Assembly: GCA_026018925.1 (NCBI GenBank)
Contig: JAKSZU010000008.1
Location: 4,082,915-4,146,914 of the forward strand
Direction: 5' to 3'
Length of the DNA: 64,000 nucleotides
Source of the DNA: Tupaia tana
Taxonomy: Eukaryota > Chordata > Mammalia > Scandentia > Tupaiidae
The notes below the pieces were generated by a model that had not been told where the DNA came from, ran no database searches, and worked only from the letters and a program-made list of their open reading frames with translations. Made by a program: the position numbers and the translations under genes. Shown in pieces: positions 23,129 through 33,140 of the stretch (positions within the stretch are counted from its first letter, which is position 1; each line of letters opens with the position of its first letter).

Positions 23129-23480
23129 TGATTGGTCTACTCCAGCAGCAGTCCGATTCGAAGATCTGATTGGTCTACTCCAGCAACAGTCCACTTAGCA
23201 GCTCTGGTTGGTCTACTCCAGCAGCAGTCCAATTAGCAGCTCTGATTGGTCTACTCTAGCAGCAGGTCCATTAGCAGCTCAGATTGGTCTACTTCAGCAG
23301 CAGGCCCATTAGCAACTCTGATTGGTCTACTCCAGCAGCAGGCCCATTGGCCCATTACTGAAGCTCACATCATTTCTGACGGTCACTCTGCCTTCCTGAC
23401 ACCTGTGCCCCCTGGCAGAAGCCAGCAGTCAGCACCAGGTCCCCTGCCAGTTTCTGTACCTGTATACATAGAGACAGAGC
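22940..23480 (-). mobile_element. solitary ERV1-type LTR, antisense, with U3 enhancer repeats
   Basis: On the minus strand it runs ggcaggggacctggtgctg (about 23440), six 38-bp CCAAT-box repeats, an ATGCAAAT-like octamer, an AGTAAA polyadenylation-signal variant before gcctttctcc, and ends ggttcagtaaca. Both ends and the middle align with the LTR at 13721-14147, which lacks the repeat array. The exact 5' terminus is uncertain. No intact viral gene adjoins it. Confidence 0.65.
23121..23348 (-). repeat. six tandem 38-bp CCAAT-box repeats in LTR U3
   Basis: Units start at 23121, 23159, 23197, 23235, 23273 and 23311. Each holds gattggtctact (antisense agtagaccaatc) except the third (ggttgg). The arrangement looks like a viral enhancer array that would bind NF-Y. 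Confidence 0.93.
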
Positions 23481-24017
23481 TAGATACAGATTCAATTCTC
23501 GCCCGAGGGAATCGGCCATGCCAAAAATTCTGTGACATCGTCTATCTGACTTTGGGAACTGAAATTCACTTTAACATTGTACATACAATTAAAATTCCTG
23601 TAGATGTAAAGTCAAAATTTTAATTATGATACATCAAGTGAGTATATTTTCCAACATTAAATTGCATTTCAATATCTAATGAAATATAATTTAAACAAGA
23701 GTGAAATTAACGAAAAATATTTTCATTGATCCATAAACATGTATAGATTTATTTATTTTTACTTATATTATTGCATGATACATCATGTGTTACATGTATC
23801 TACATTTTAAATATGACATAAAAATATATATAGTTAAATAAAATTAAATAATTTCACAGCAAGTAATAAAAAGGGATTTGAATTTACCAGATTCACACAT
23901 TTCAACTTTTTCCCCCGTCTTTTCTAGAACCAAATAGACTTGGTGAGAAATCCTAGGCAAGAATTATAAACGTAATAGATAGTGTATGCTAGACTCTTTT
24001 TAAAAAGAGATGTTTTT
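23481..24017. other. no recognised feature, AT-rich
   Basis: AT-rich sequence with no usable frame or repeat identity. Confidence 0.4.
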
Positions 24018-24094
24018 GAGTATTCTGTCGAGCAGGTATCATTTGCTTCATTTTACAGAGAAGACTGAGAAGTTAAGTGCCGTTCTCAGGTTTT
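24018..24094 (-). mobile_element. MIR fragment
   Basis: Contains cattttacagagaagactgagaagttaagtgcc, cut here for length at cattttacagagaagact. This is the antisense MIR core. Confidence 0.75.
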
Positions 24095-24149
24095 TCCACA
24101 CACACACCCTCTTTTCAGATAGCTGCGGTGTGCCAGACTGCTCATGATT

Positions 24150-24655
24150 AAAGCTGCAAACCTGGTGGACTTGCCCCCTCCGAGGCAAAGCGGGAGAGAC
24201 TGGCGGTCTGACTTTGATGGAGGCTGTCCGAGGAGGAATCTCTGATACAGTTGCATTAACTTGAGATCAAAAGAATCCGTGGTTAGTGTTCTAAGCTGAA
24301 GAAAGAGCCCTGAGAGAGAAGGGCGCTGCAATTTTAGAAACCGGAGGAAGGGCCAGCGAGGCTGTGAACTCACGGAGAGACGCCCAGGAGGGCACCAGAG
24401 CAGCTGAGTCCTGGCCAGGTTCTCGAGTCTTCCTCTGAGTTGGCAGGGAGCCACTGGTGGCCTGGGCACACAGACCGGCCGGCGGACGCGCTTCAACTCC
24501 CCTGGGTGCTGCGGGAGGGACTGCGAGACAGGGTTAAAAGGGTAGTCCGGCATCGGCATCGGGGGACGTTTGCTGATGGACAGAGGGGGCTGATAGAAAG
24601 GAATGTGAATGTGCGGTTTACAGAAGCTGCTGGTAGATTTTGCCTGGTAAGTGGG
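24150..24655 (+). other. GC-rich unique segment ending at a strong 5' splice consensus
   Basis: Higher GC and several CpGs (ccggccggcggacgcg) against AT-rich surroundings, and no repeat recognised. A CTG|GTAAGT consensus has its GT at 24647-24648. It could be a non-coding first exon or chance. The minus-strand 157-codon frame over the region has no family resemblance. Confidence 0.3.
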
Positions 24656-24855
24656 AGGAGGAGAAGATTCCTAAATTTTTTCACTTTGAGCTTGTGATGA
24701 CAGCAACTGTGTAGACAGAGGTGCTGTAATGCAAAGCAGAAAATAGGGTAGGGAGAGTGCTTAAGTAAAATGTTTTGATTTTCAGATTCTATCAGAACTA
24801 AGTCATGCCTGAATGAAGGGAAGAGATGAAGATGGCAAAATGAAGAACTAAACAC

Positions 24856-25110
24856 TGGCCCAGCCTGTGGGCGGTGGTTAGGGTGACTGGACCCCACAAG
24901 GCTAGCTAGGCTAATTTGAGTTCAGGACCTGGGGACTTGAAAAAACACCGGACACATGTGCATGCATACCCATAATCCCGAAAGGAAAACGGAGGAGGTG
25001 GATTGTGGTGTGGCCATACCCTTGGGAGGTGATTTCTCCCTTCCCCCTCTCTGTTTGTTTTGCTCCAGTGAGTGTACCCGCCCTTAAACAAATAAAAGGA
25101 AAAGAAAACA
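24856..25110 (+). mobile_element. older SINE
   Basis: Head ggcccagcctgtgggcggtgg, body aatcccgaaaggaaaacgg, end gagtgtacccgcccttaaac. Diverged full-length copy. Confidence 0.8.
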
Positions 25111-25394
25111 ATCAAAAATAAAAACAAAAAAGGTGGTATCATCAGCAAATTAAATCACACAAGTGGACATGAAATTCCAAGGCCATGTGGGAGTTAGTTG
25201 TAGATTTCTGATTTCCTCCAGGGTTTCTCTGGCTCCCAAATGGATATTCTGGACAGTTGATCGCCAGAGCAGGCCGGCACACAATTTTATGAAATCCGAA
25301 AAACCCCTTAGTCCCCACATCCATTCTAATGAAGCACCGTGATATCTGACTCTTGCTACCCGTTTATTATATGCATGTTATATCTAATCCGTCC

Positions 25395-25480
25395 CCCAAA
25401 CCCTTCAGGTGAATATTGCTATTATTCCTTTGTCAGAAGAGAAAATCGAGTCCCAGAGGCTTCCAAACCCAGTCATGGCC
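25395..25480 (-). mobile_element. MIR fragment
   Basis: tattgctattattcctttgt..gtcccagaggcttcc fits the antisense MIR core pattern (state of tgaggcccagagaggtt). Confidence 0.45.
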
Positions 25481-26296
25481 CTGTTTCTACATCTTTCTCA
25501 ACCAGCAGCCTCAATCTCACAGTCCCCACCATGTTAGAAAAGTGTCCTTAGGATGCAGTGACCAGCCAGGCCTCGTTGTTAAAAGCAAAGTGTGTATACT
25601 CTGCCTAATAGTGAAATGAATTCCTTGGGAGATGAGTCAAGCTTAGCTGGGGAATGAAATGTTGAGATGTACAGAATCACATGGCCAATGTTTGGCAGCG
25701 TCTTCATATGTACTAAGTTGCGTGATTCCTGTGCTGAAATCAGCTATCATGCCCACATTCTGTGTCATCTACTGTTAATAGCTAATGTCACCAGATGCCC
25801 GACGGGGCCACTGAGGCAGCCGGCCGTCTCAAAGTAAAAATGAAGGTGTTGCCGGCAGTCGGTGATCAGCGACCCAAGACTGCTGTAGATTGCACCCCAG
25901 CCCTCTTTTCAAGTCGGGGCCTCCGAGGCGTTCAGGGTAAATGATTCCAGCGTCACCAGGATCCGCGGTGTTACAGGACATCGCCGTTGAGCAGCTGCTG
26001 GCTTCGAAGTGCGATTACTCCATTCTCAGGGCCACAGCATCCGCTGACAGATCCAGTCCTTCTGTTCCCAGGCCCTAAACGTGTCAGGGTGGACCAAATA
26101 CAAAGGAGTAAACCATACTGGGTTTGAAGGTGACTGACAGTTGTTTGGTGTGGCTTCAAGTATAAGGATATTGCCTCTTAAATACATGAAAATGTTGGTA
26201 AGATATAAAAATACAAAAATTAAAAAAAGAAAGTAAAAGAAAAATTAAACATCAGAAATTTTAAAAAGAAAGAAAAAAGAAAAGGAAGAGAACAAG
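25481..26296. other. no recognised feature
   Basis: Unique-looking, slightly GC-rich at 25790-26090. There is no coding frame above background and no splice-bounded exon that I can support. Confidence 0.4.
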
Positions 26297-26516
26297 GGAG
26301 GCAGCAGGTGGATTCCCACATGGCCCAGCGCAGCTCACAGCCTGGACCCGGGGGGTCATGGCAGTCACGTGTGTGTGCACCCAAACCCCAAGAGGAGAAT
26401 GGAGAAGCAATTATGGTGTGGACACACCCCCAGGGGGTGGTTTCACTCTCTCTCTCTCTCTCTCTCTCTCTTTGTCCAGCGAGTACAAGCTCCCTATGAC
26501 AAAAAAACATTCTTAA
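26297..26516 (+). mobile_element. older SINE with (CT)n expansion
   Basis: Head ggaggcagcaggtggattccc with an internal deletion, core cacccccagggggtgg, a CT run at 26443-26472, then cgagtacaagctccctatg. Confidence 0.8.
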
Positions 26517-26715
26517 AAGTTGTCGCTAACTTCGTAAACACAATAATATATTTTTTAATGTTCTAAAGAATTTTCCAACTTTCTTCCTAATGCATAATTT
26601 ACAGTACAATTGATCTAATTTTCCCCATGAGTTAGTGCCTAATTATTAGGGTGGGTGTCTAGCTACAATCTGTTCTCGTACTGGTTAATTCTGGGTCCTT
26701 CTAGACACACATTTT

Positions 26716-26935
26716 AAGAGAGTGGCCAAGGGGTAAGCACTGGAGTTGGGCCAGTGGCCACAGGTTCTAGTCACACCCCGTCAGAGCCGTGGGGCTTGAG
26801 TGTATAGCTTAACCTCTCTGTGCCAGTGCTTCACGATTCTAAGGTGGGGACTGTAAGACGCCTACCTCACAGGGGTTGCCATGGAGATGAACTGAGTTCA
26901 TATTTCTCAAGTCTATCTAATGATGTCTGCTATGT
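26716..26935 (+). mobile_element. MIR SINE, near full length
   Basis: Follows the MIR order: tRNA-like head (ggttctagtcacaccc), cttaacctctctgtgcc, then cctacctcacaggggttgcc and gatgaactgagttcata. Confidence 0.85.
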
Positions 26936-27173
26936 ATTAAATGATATCTAAAATGTTAGCTGTGCTCGTATTTTCCTGACATTTTAAAATACATATGTCT
27001 TATATGTTCCCTGAACTTTTATGTGTTTGCTTTTCTTATTTATTATTCATAAATTGATCATCTAAATTTACAGGTGACTAACTGCGATCATCCCTGTAAT
27101 ATTCCAGCCTATCCTTTCATTCCAAAGCCAGCTCCTACCGTACATGTAGTGAGTTTATTTCCCTGTTACTCTT

Positions 27174-27722
27174 TTTTTTTTATTTGAAATTTATATAATT
27201 GAGAAAATTAGAATTAGAAATGTGAATGTATAAAAAATTGTTACAATGCAGTAGGAAAATCATAAACAACTAAATACAAACACTGACCATGAACATGAAC
27301 TTTACAAATGAAAAAAGTTATAATGTGAAAATACAGAGATAGTCAGCTTCATTAATAATTAAGGAAATATAAAAAAGACCACCAAAATGAGTTACAGATT
27401 GCTTTCCTTGACTAAAGGAATTGATAAATTCATTTTTTTTTTGGAGAGGTTTTTTATTTTTATTTTATTTATTTATTTATTTTTTTTTAGCATAAGGTTG
27501 ATCTGCTAAATCTTTTTTTTTCCCAAAGCACAGGCAACAATCCCTAAAATAGACAAATGGGACTATATTAGACTAAGAAGTTTCTGCACAGCAAAGGACA
27601 CAGTAACAAGTGTGAACCGACAACCTTCAGAATGGGAAAATATTTTTGTTAAATATGCCTCAGACAAGGGACTGATAACCAGGATACATAGGGAACTCAA
27701 GTGCCTTATGCGAAAAAAAATG
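27174..27722 (-). mobile_element. 550-bp retroposed insertion with 17-bp TSD, containing L1 ORF2 piece
   Basis: Perfect 17-bp repeats atttccctgttactctt at 27157-27173 and 27723-27739 bracket the segment. A T run abuts the left repeat, which implies minus-strand insertion. The right end (27521-27722) is sense L1 ORF2 (caaatgggactatattagac, tttctgcacagcaaagg). That is the layout of an L1 with an inverted 5' segment. The middle holds AT-rich sequence and a SINE-like tail fragment. Confidence 0.65.
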
Positions 27723-27786
27723 ATTTCCCTGTTACTCTTGGAAACAGCATTGCCCAAGAATTGGGACCATTCCTCTTATAAAGGAT

Positions 27787-27823
27787 ATATATATATATGT
27801 AATACAAACCATAACACATATAT

Positions 27824-27866
<43 letters not shown>
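27787..27866. repeat. TA and CA microsatellites
   Basis: A short (TA)n at 27787-27798 and a (CA)n of about 17 units near 27828-27861, followed by tatata. Confidence 0.9.
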
Positions 27867-27875
27867 ATATTTCCT

Positions 27876-27962
27876 AGAGAAAAGAAGTGATTGTGGTGTG
27901 GCCAGCTCTCTCTGTCTCTCTCTGGCAAATGAGCAGGCCCTATAGCAAAACTAAAAAATAAA
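27876..27962 (+). mobile_element. SINE 3' fragment with internal deletion
   Basis: gaagtgattgtggtgtggcc joins directly to ctctctctgtctctctctgg, then gccctatagcaaaac. Confidence 0.75.
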
Positions 27963-27999
27963 ATAAAGAAAGAAAAAGAAAGCAAGGGGTATTCTTTTA

Positions 28000-28158
28000 A
28001 AGAATTATTTAATTTTATTTATTGCTATTATTTTGTAATTTAACCAGAGAGAAAAGGAGAGAAGGAAAGTGAAAAAGCAAGCCACTAGGTCTGGGACTCA
28101 AATGACAGCCGGCCATATGGGAGTCCAGGATCTTCACCATTACGTCACCCGCTGACCC
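28000..28158 (-). mobile_element. short-form SINE
   Basis: (ATTT)n tail, aaccagagagaaaaggagag, then the antisense head aagccactaggtctgggact..cacccgctgaccc. Confidence 0.78.
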
Positions 28159-28817
28159 AGAAAACAAGGTTATTCTTTGGATAATAGGGCAGCTCTCACT
28201 ACCTCCCTTAAAATGTCACAGAATGCACATCATCTTGCTTGGATAAGGCGCAATTTAGGTCCTCAGAATGATGTAACTAATAATCATCATACTACGAGCT
28301 TGGGTTTATATGTGAAGAAGTGCCATGTACATTTAGAAACTGTGCCCAACCATTTCAAGAGGATTCCAGCACTTCCCGCTGGTGTCTCCAACTTCTCCCC
28401 AAAGCTACTTCTCCTTCTGGAACAAATCTACATCACTCTCAGCATTAAACAAGAACTGCAGTCAACACTCTGGCAGGCAGAATAGTAAGGAATCCAGCAA
28501 CGCTTTCCTCTGGTACACTTCCCTCTCAGCAGATGGGTTTGGGAATAGGGGAGGTATCACTCCTTGATACGCCACGTGGGGAAGGCAGATGTTACCCAGA
28601 GGGCTCATCCAACCCTGTGAGCCCTTTCAGAGCAGGACTTGTTCGCTGGTGCAGAGGTGAGATGAATTTGTAGTGTGCAGCAGATGCCACATGAGGAAGA
28701 GGCCGCTCTGGCCTGGCACAACTCACTGTTGCCCTGCTGCCAAGGGCCCTGGGAATGAAGGTGGGAGGCCGCTGTCAGCAGGTGAGAGTGATCCACCTGA
28801 CAGCCTTCCAGGAAACA

Positions 28818-28858
28818 GGGCTCTTTCTGTGATGGTTCTCCCATCACAGAAAGAGCCC
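28818..28858. repeat. perfect 18-bp hairpin, 5-nt loop
   Basis: gggctctttctgtgatgg (28818-28835), loop ttctc, ccatcacagaaagagccc (28841-28858). Confidence 0.95.
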
Positions 28859-28918
28859 AAATGAGCTGGAGGCAGATTCTTCCTTAGTCAAGGATCAAGA
28901 CAGAAATGCGCCTGCATT

Positions 28919-29868
28919 CCCCCCAACAGTGCAAGAGAGTTCCCTATGACCACAGCCTCGCCAACACTTACCTTTCTTTACTTTTTAATCTTAGCCATTC
29001 CGACTGGGGTTAGGTGGTATCTCATTGGAGTTTTGATTTGCATCTCCCTTATGATAAGTGATGTTGAGCATTGAAAATGTGGCATATTGGGACCAGCAGT
29101 TAGCATAATGGATATGTTGCTGAACTCCCATGTACTCGACTGCGGTTCATGTCCCGGACCCAGTGGCTTAAAACTCACTCCGGGCGCTTGTGCGTGTATG
29201 CCCAAAATCCTGAGAGGAGAATGGAGGAGAGGGGATTGCAGCGTGGCCATCCCCCCTGGAGGGTGATTTCTCTCTTTCTGTCTCTCTGTCTCTCTCTGTC
29301 TGTCTGGCAAGCGCACGTGCCCTATAGCAAAAACAAAACAAAACCAAAAAAAAACCTCTCAAAAAAAAAAAAAAAAAGTGGCATATAGACATTAACAGAA
29401 TACTACTCAGCCATACAAAAGACAATGAGATCCTGTCATTTGATATAAAGTGGACAAATATGGAAGATTTAGTACTAAGCAAAGTAAGCCAGACTATGAG
29501 AGAGAGACCTCAGATGCCTTCGCTCAGTATAAACTGAATGTCCACATTCTCCAGCAGAAACTCAAAGACTGCAAGATATTAAAGCATGAAAGACAATGAT
29601 GATACAAAGAACAGTGTGGGAGGAGGCTGGGAAATGGGAGAGGAGGAGTGGAAAGGAATAAATAGGAAAAAGAAAGAAGCAAAACATTATAGGGACACAA
29701 AAATGGAAAATTGTCTGTTGATGATAATGTGTATAGTAGTATCTTATCACTGAACCAATATACATTGTATTCATGAGGGGAAAATTTATTTGATACGCTG
29801 TAATGATGCATAGTAATTGAAGGTAAAGAAAATAAGTAAATGCATAAATAAATATAAACAACAACAAC
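28919..29868 (+). mobile_element. L1 with 5' inversion (twin priming), TSD 15 bp
   Basis: 28919 to about 29072 is L1 ORF2 in antisense (gccattccgactggggttag, tggtatctcattggagtttt). From about 29072, and again after the SINE, the ORF2 3' end and 3' UTR run in sense (tactactcagccatacaaaa). TSDs aaatgcgcctgcatt (28904-28918) and aaatgcacctgcatt (29869-29883) differ at one base. Confidence 0.82.
29089..29377 (+). mobile_element. young tRNA-derived SINE inserted in the L1
   Basis: Full-length copy with the short TSD gtggcatat at 29079-29087 and 29378-29386. It has a duplicated tail (caaaacaaaaccaaaa before cctctc). Confidence 0.93.
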
Positions 29869-30249
29869 AAATGCACCTGCATTTCAGCCTCTGAGAGTCT
29901 GAGCCAAGAACCTACCCACGCCATTCTGTTTCTGAGTTACAGAACTGTGAGACAATACAGTGGAATCATTTTAAGCACTGAGTGTGTGGCAGTGTGTTAT
30001 GTCAACAACGGGAAACAAATGCAGACCGTAACACAAACAGCTCCTCTGCTACCTCTCGGGCGAGTTTCTCCCGTACTGTCGTCCTGTCCTTCATTCTCTG
30101 CCTCTTCACTTCTGTATCTGCAAGCAACAAGAAACAGTTGCCTTCCTTGCTCAAACAAATGGGCGGCTTTCTTTCCTAATCCGATTTGATTTCTGCACAA
30201 TTGACCTGGTAGTATTCTGTCACTGTCTGTACGTCCCCTATTGACCTAG

Positions 30250-30460
30250 AAGAGCAAGCTCGATGCGGGAGGAAGACACATAAGTTCAAAATCCAGAAAT
30301 GCCACTTGCTCTGTGACTTGGGAAAAATCACTCAGTTCTCTTAATCAAATTTCCTTAGAGAAGTATAACTAAAAGTGAGCCTTCCTTATGCCATTGTGTG
30401 GATTCAACAGTAAACTGAAAGTTTTCTTAGAAGAGTGTCTGAAATGTAACTTACTAAGAT
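30250..30460 (+). mobile_element. MIR SINE
   Basis: ttcaaaatccagaaatgcca, cttgctctgtgacttggg, aaatcactcagttctcttaa and the following spacing match the MIR plus-strand order. Confidence 0.75.
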
Positions 30461-30539
30461 GTCTTTTCCAGCCTCGCGGCTGCCCTGCTTATCACACCTC
30501 TCCCGCGGGCACTTACTGCACTTTGTAAATATTTGGTTA

Positions 30540-30670
30540 CTTCTGAGAATGTGTTTTCGAATGCTTCTGCTAGATTTTTAATTTCTGTAACGGGAGCTAT
30601 TTTGGAAACTATGATATCCCTGTGCGTAGTGGAGTACCTGGAATACGCTAGGTAGGCAGTATGTATCGGG
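30540..30670 (+). mobile_element. possible L2 3' end
   Basis: gtagtggagtacctggaatacgctaggtagg weakly resembles the L2 3' end (agtgcctggcacatagtagg). In-line quote kept short: gtacctggaatacgctagg. Confidence 0.35.
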
Positions 30671-31308
30671 ACTTCAAAATGTTCATGAGAAATGGAATTA
30701 AACTAGGAGTTCTGGAGGGCTCTTGTGATTAGACTGGGCCGCACGGGTAATCGGGGTTCATCTCTGTCTCCTCTTGTTAAGGTACCAGGCCTTAACCAGG
30801 ACACTGCCATCCCAACTCCTAGTATCAGCTTAGTTGGTAGCCACTGACCAACTGCAATGTCCATTTCACTTTGTTTACATAATATTTTATTAAGTTATTG
30901 TATTCTTATGGGGTCATAGTACTTTGAGGAAAGCATGTCTGTACTAGTCAGGTAAGTGATGTGAAACAGACAAATAGCAATGCCTCAGTGTCTTAGAAGC
31001 ACAGGTCATTCAATGTCCTAGTCTTGTCCATCTTCTGAAACTGCCATTTCCAATGTGTGCTCATACTTTGCTTTAGAGTGGCAGATAAATGGAGAATGGA
31101 CTGGGGTTTTAGGTCTCGGTGGAGAATTGGAAACATTGGCTTCATCCATATTTCATTCACCAAAACGGAGGCCAAGGTCTTGGCAAACTGCAGAAGAGGG
31201 CTGGACAGTGCAGTCTTCCTAAATGGTATGGAGCAAAAAATGAAAAGAATTTAGTGGACATGGCCTTCTCTCCACCTTGTACACCATTCTCAGTTGAAAA
31301 TATTTCCT
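30671..31308. other. no recognised feature
   Basis: Nothing identified. The longest open frames are about 65 codons and look random. Confidence 0.4.
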
Positions 31309-31556
31309 TTTTTTAAATCTTTTTGCTATAGGGCACATGCCCTCTCTGAGGGAGAGAAAGAGAGGGAAAGTGAGAAAGTGAGGAGCCACCCCGAGGGGGC
31401 TGGCCACGCTGCAGTCTCTTCTCTATTCTCCTCTCAGGATATTGGGCACCCACACAAACGCTGCACATGTTTTTCACATCACAGGGTCTGGGACTCTAAT
31501 GCTCGGTTGGCCACGTGGAATCCAGCACCTTAACATGCACACTACCTGCTGCCTCC
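31309..31556 (-). mobile_element. older SINE, full length
   Basis: ttttgctatagggcacatgc, GA tract, accccgagggggctggcca, antisense head with ggactctaatgctcgg and ending acctgctgcc. Confidence 0.82.
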
Positions 31557-31639
31557 CCCAGGTGGAGCTATCTCTAAACATATGCCCCACTGTGGGGTGA
31601 GCTCAGAGACAGCCCTCGCTATATCCCTCCTAGTGCACC

Positions 31640-32530
31640 TGTGCATTGTGTAGTCAGGTGACTAGAAATCACCTCAGGGCCATGAGAAATATGGGAAAGC
31701 AAGAAAATACCTCTCCTCCAAGGGAAAAGAATAACTCCTCTTCATCCACAGACAGTTCAATAGAAATCATGGAAATGTCTGATAAATAATTTAGAATATT
31801 CATAATGGTGAAGCTAGCAGAGATGGAAGAGAAGAGAGACAAGGAACTGAAGAACAGGCAGGAGAAAGGAGCTGACAAGTTCTGGGGGGTGAGGAAATTC
31901 TTGCAAGATCTAAAAGACAAATTACTCACTTTAAAAAAGAATCCAATGGAACTGTTAGAGATGGAGGCTATAATACAGGAAGTCAAAATCTCCCTTGAAA
32001 GTATTAAAAACAGACTAGATCATACAGAAAATAGAATCTCAGATGTAGAAGAGAAAATTGCTGGCCTAGAAAAATCCACCACGACGACTGAGAAAATGGT
32101 CCAAAAAATGGGAATAATATATGAGAAATACTAGATACCATCAAATGTCCAAGCATCCATATAATTGGTATCTCCGGAAAAAAAAAAAATAGTGAGTTTG
32201 AAGATAAGTCAACAGAAATTTTGCAAACTAAAAGAAAACTTTAACACAGTGTAAGATATATCTAATAGAAAAAGAGAAACAGAGAAAGGAACAGTAGAAA
32301 TATCTGAACTAATAACGGCTGAAAATTTTCTAAAACTAATGACGAACACCAGACTGCAGACCTCAGAACCCAGAGAAACTAAAATAAGATTATAAGATAA
32401 AAATAAACAACCAACAACAAAAATAGAACGAAACAAACAAAAACACTATACCTAAGGCCTATCATATACAAACTGCAAAACCAAAGAGGAAACTTTGAAA
32501 TAAGCTGGAGGTGGGAGTGGAAGGAATACT
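31640..32530 (+). mobile_element. old L1 (L1M-type) ORF1 relic
   Basis: Resembles the ORF1 coiled-coil region. An open stretch at 31805-32134 (109 codons) is rich in Glu/Lys with leucine heptads (KNRLDHTENRISDVEEKIAG). Then come atccatataattggtatctcc and ..cctatcatatacaaactgc, as in old L1 ORF1 ends. Stops and frameshifts beyond 32134 show it is dead. It would have encoded the RNA-binding trimer of L1. The ORF2 relic follows at 33141. Confidence 0.75.
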
Positions 32531-32544
32531 TTTCTAAGCCCAGC

Positions 32545-32680
32545 ATGCAGCACGATGGAGAGACGGAGGAGAAGGGATTGTGGCGTAACCACACCATATT
32601 GGTGGTGCTTTTTTCTGGCTCTGCCTGTTACTGGTGAGCATACATGCCCTCTAGCAAAAAAAAAAAAAAAAAAAAAAGGC
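32545..32680 (+). mobile_element. SINE, 5'-truncated
   Basis: Starts in the body (cacgatggagagacggagg), has a short CT tract, then gagcatacatgccctctagc and a poly-A of about 20. Confidence 0.8.
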
Positions 32681-32731
32681 AAAGAAAACAGACAGAGAGA
32701 AGGAAGAAAAGAAGAAAAGAGATGCTGAAGA

Positions 32732-33005
32732 GGGAACCAGCAGTTAGTGTAATGGCTATGTCGCTGGACTCCCACGTAGTCAACTGCAGTTCGCGTCCTG
32801 GACCCGGTGGCTTAAAACTCACTCCGGGCGCGTGTGCGTGCATGCCCAAGATCCCGAGAGGAGAATGGAGGAGAAGGGATTGCGGCATGACCATCCCCCC
32901 TGGGGGGTGATTTCTCGCTTTCTGTCTCTCTGTCTCTCTCTGTCTGTCTGGCGAGCGCACGCGCCCTATAGCGAAAACCTCTCCAAAAAAAAAAAAAAAA
33001 AAAAG
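32732..33005 (+). mobile_element. young tRNA-derived SINE
   Basis: gggaaccagcagttagtgtaa, core ccccccctggggggtg (6+6), tail poly-A of about 20. It is inserted in the L1M relic. Confidence 0.94.
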
Positions 33006-33011
33006 AAAGTC

Positions 33012-33140
33012 TTGGGACTGGCAGGTGGTGTGGTGGTGAGGGTGTTGTATCCCCACATGGCTGACTGCAGTTTGATTCCCTGACCTGGTGCCTTGTTTTC
33101 TCACTTTCCTGTCTCTCTCTGGTCAAACTGAAAAATAATA
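33012..33140 (+). mobile_element. short-form SINE
   Basis: gggactggcaggtggtgtgg head joined to ttttctcactttcctgtctc, end ggtcaaactgaaaaataata. Confidence 0.8.

Larger units (their letters stand above)
28560..30035 (+). mobile_element. MaLR/ERVL-type LTR, interrupted by L1 and SINE
   Basis: The left part at 28560-28903 (gggctcatccaaccctgtg near 28600; ggcagattcttccttagtc) and the right part at 29884-30035 (agttacagaactgtgagac, then tgtgtggcagtgtgttatg) fit one ancient LTR pattern. The L1 at 28919-29868 separates them. The subfamily is uncertain. Confidence 0.55.
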
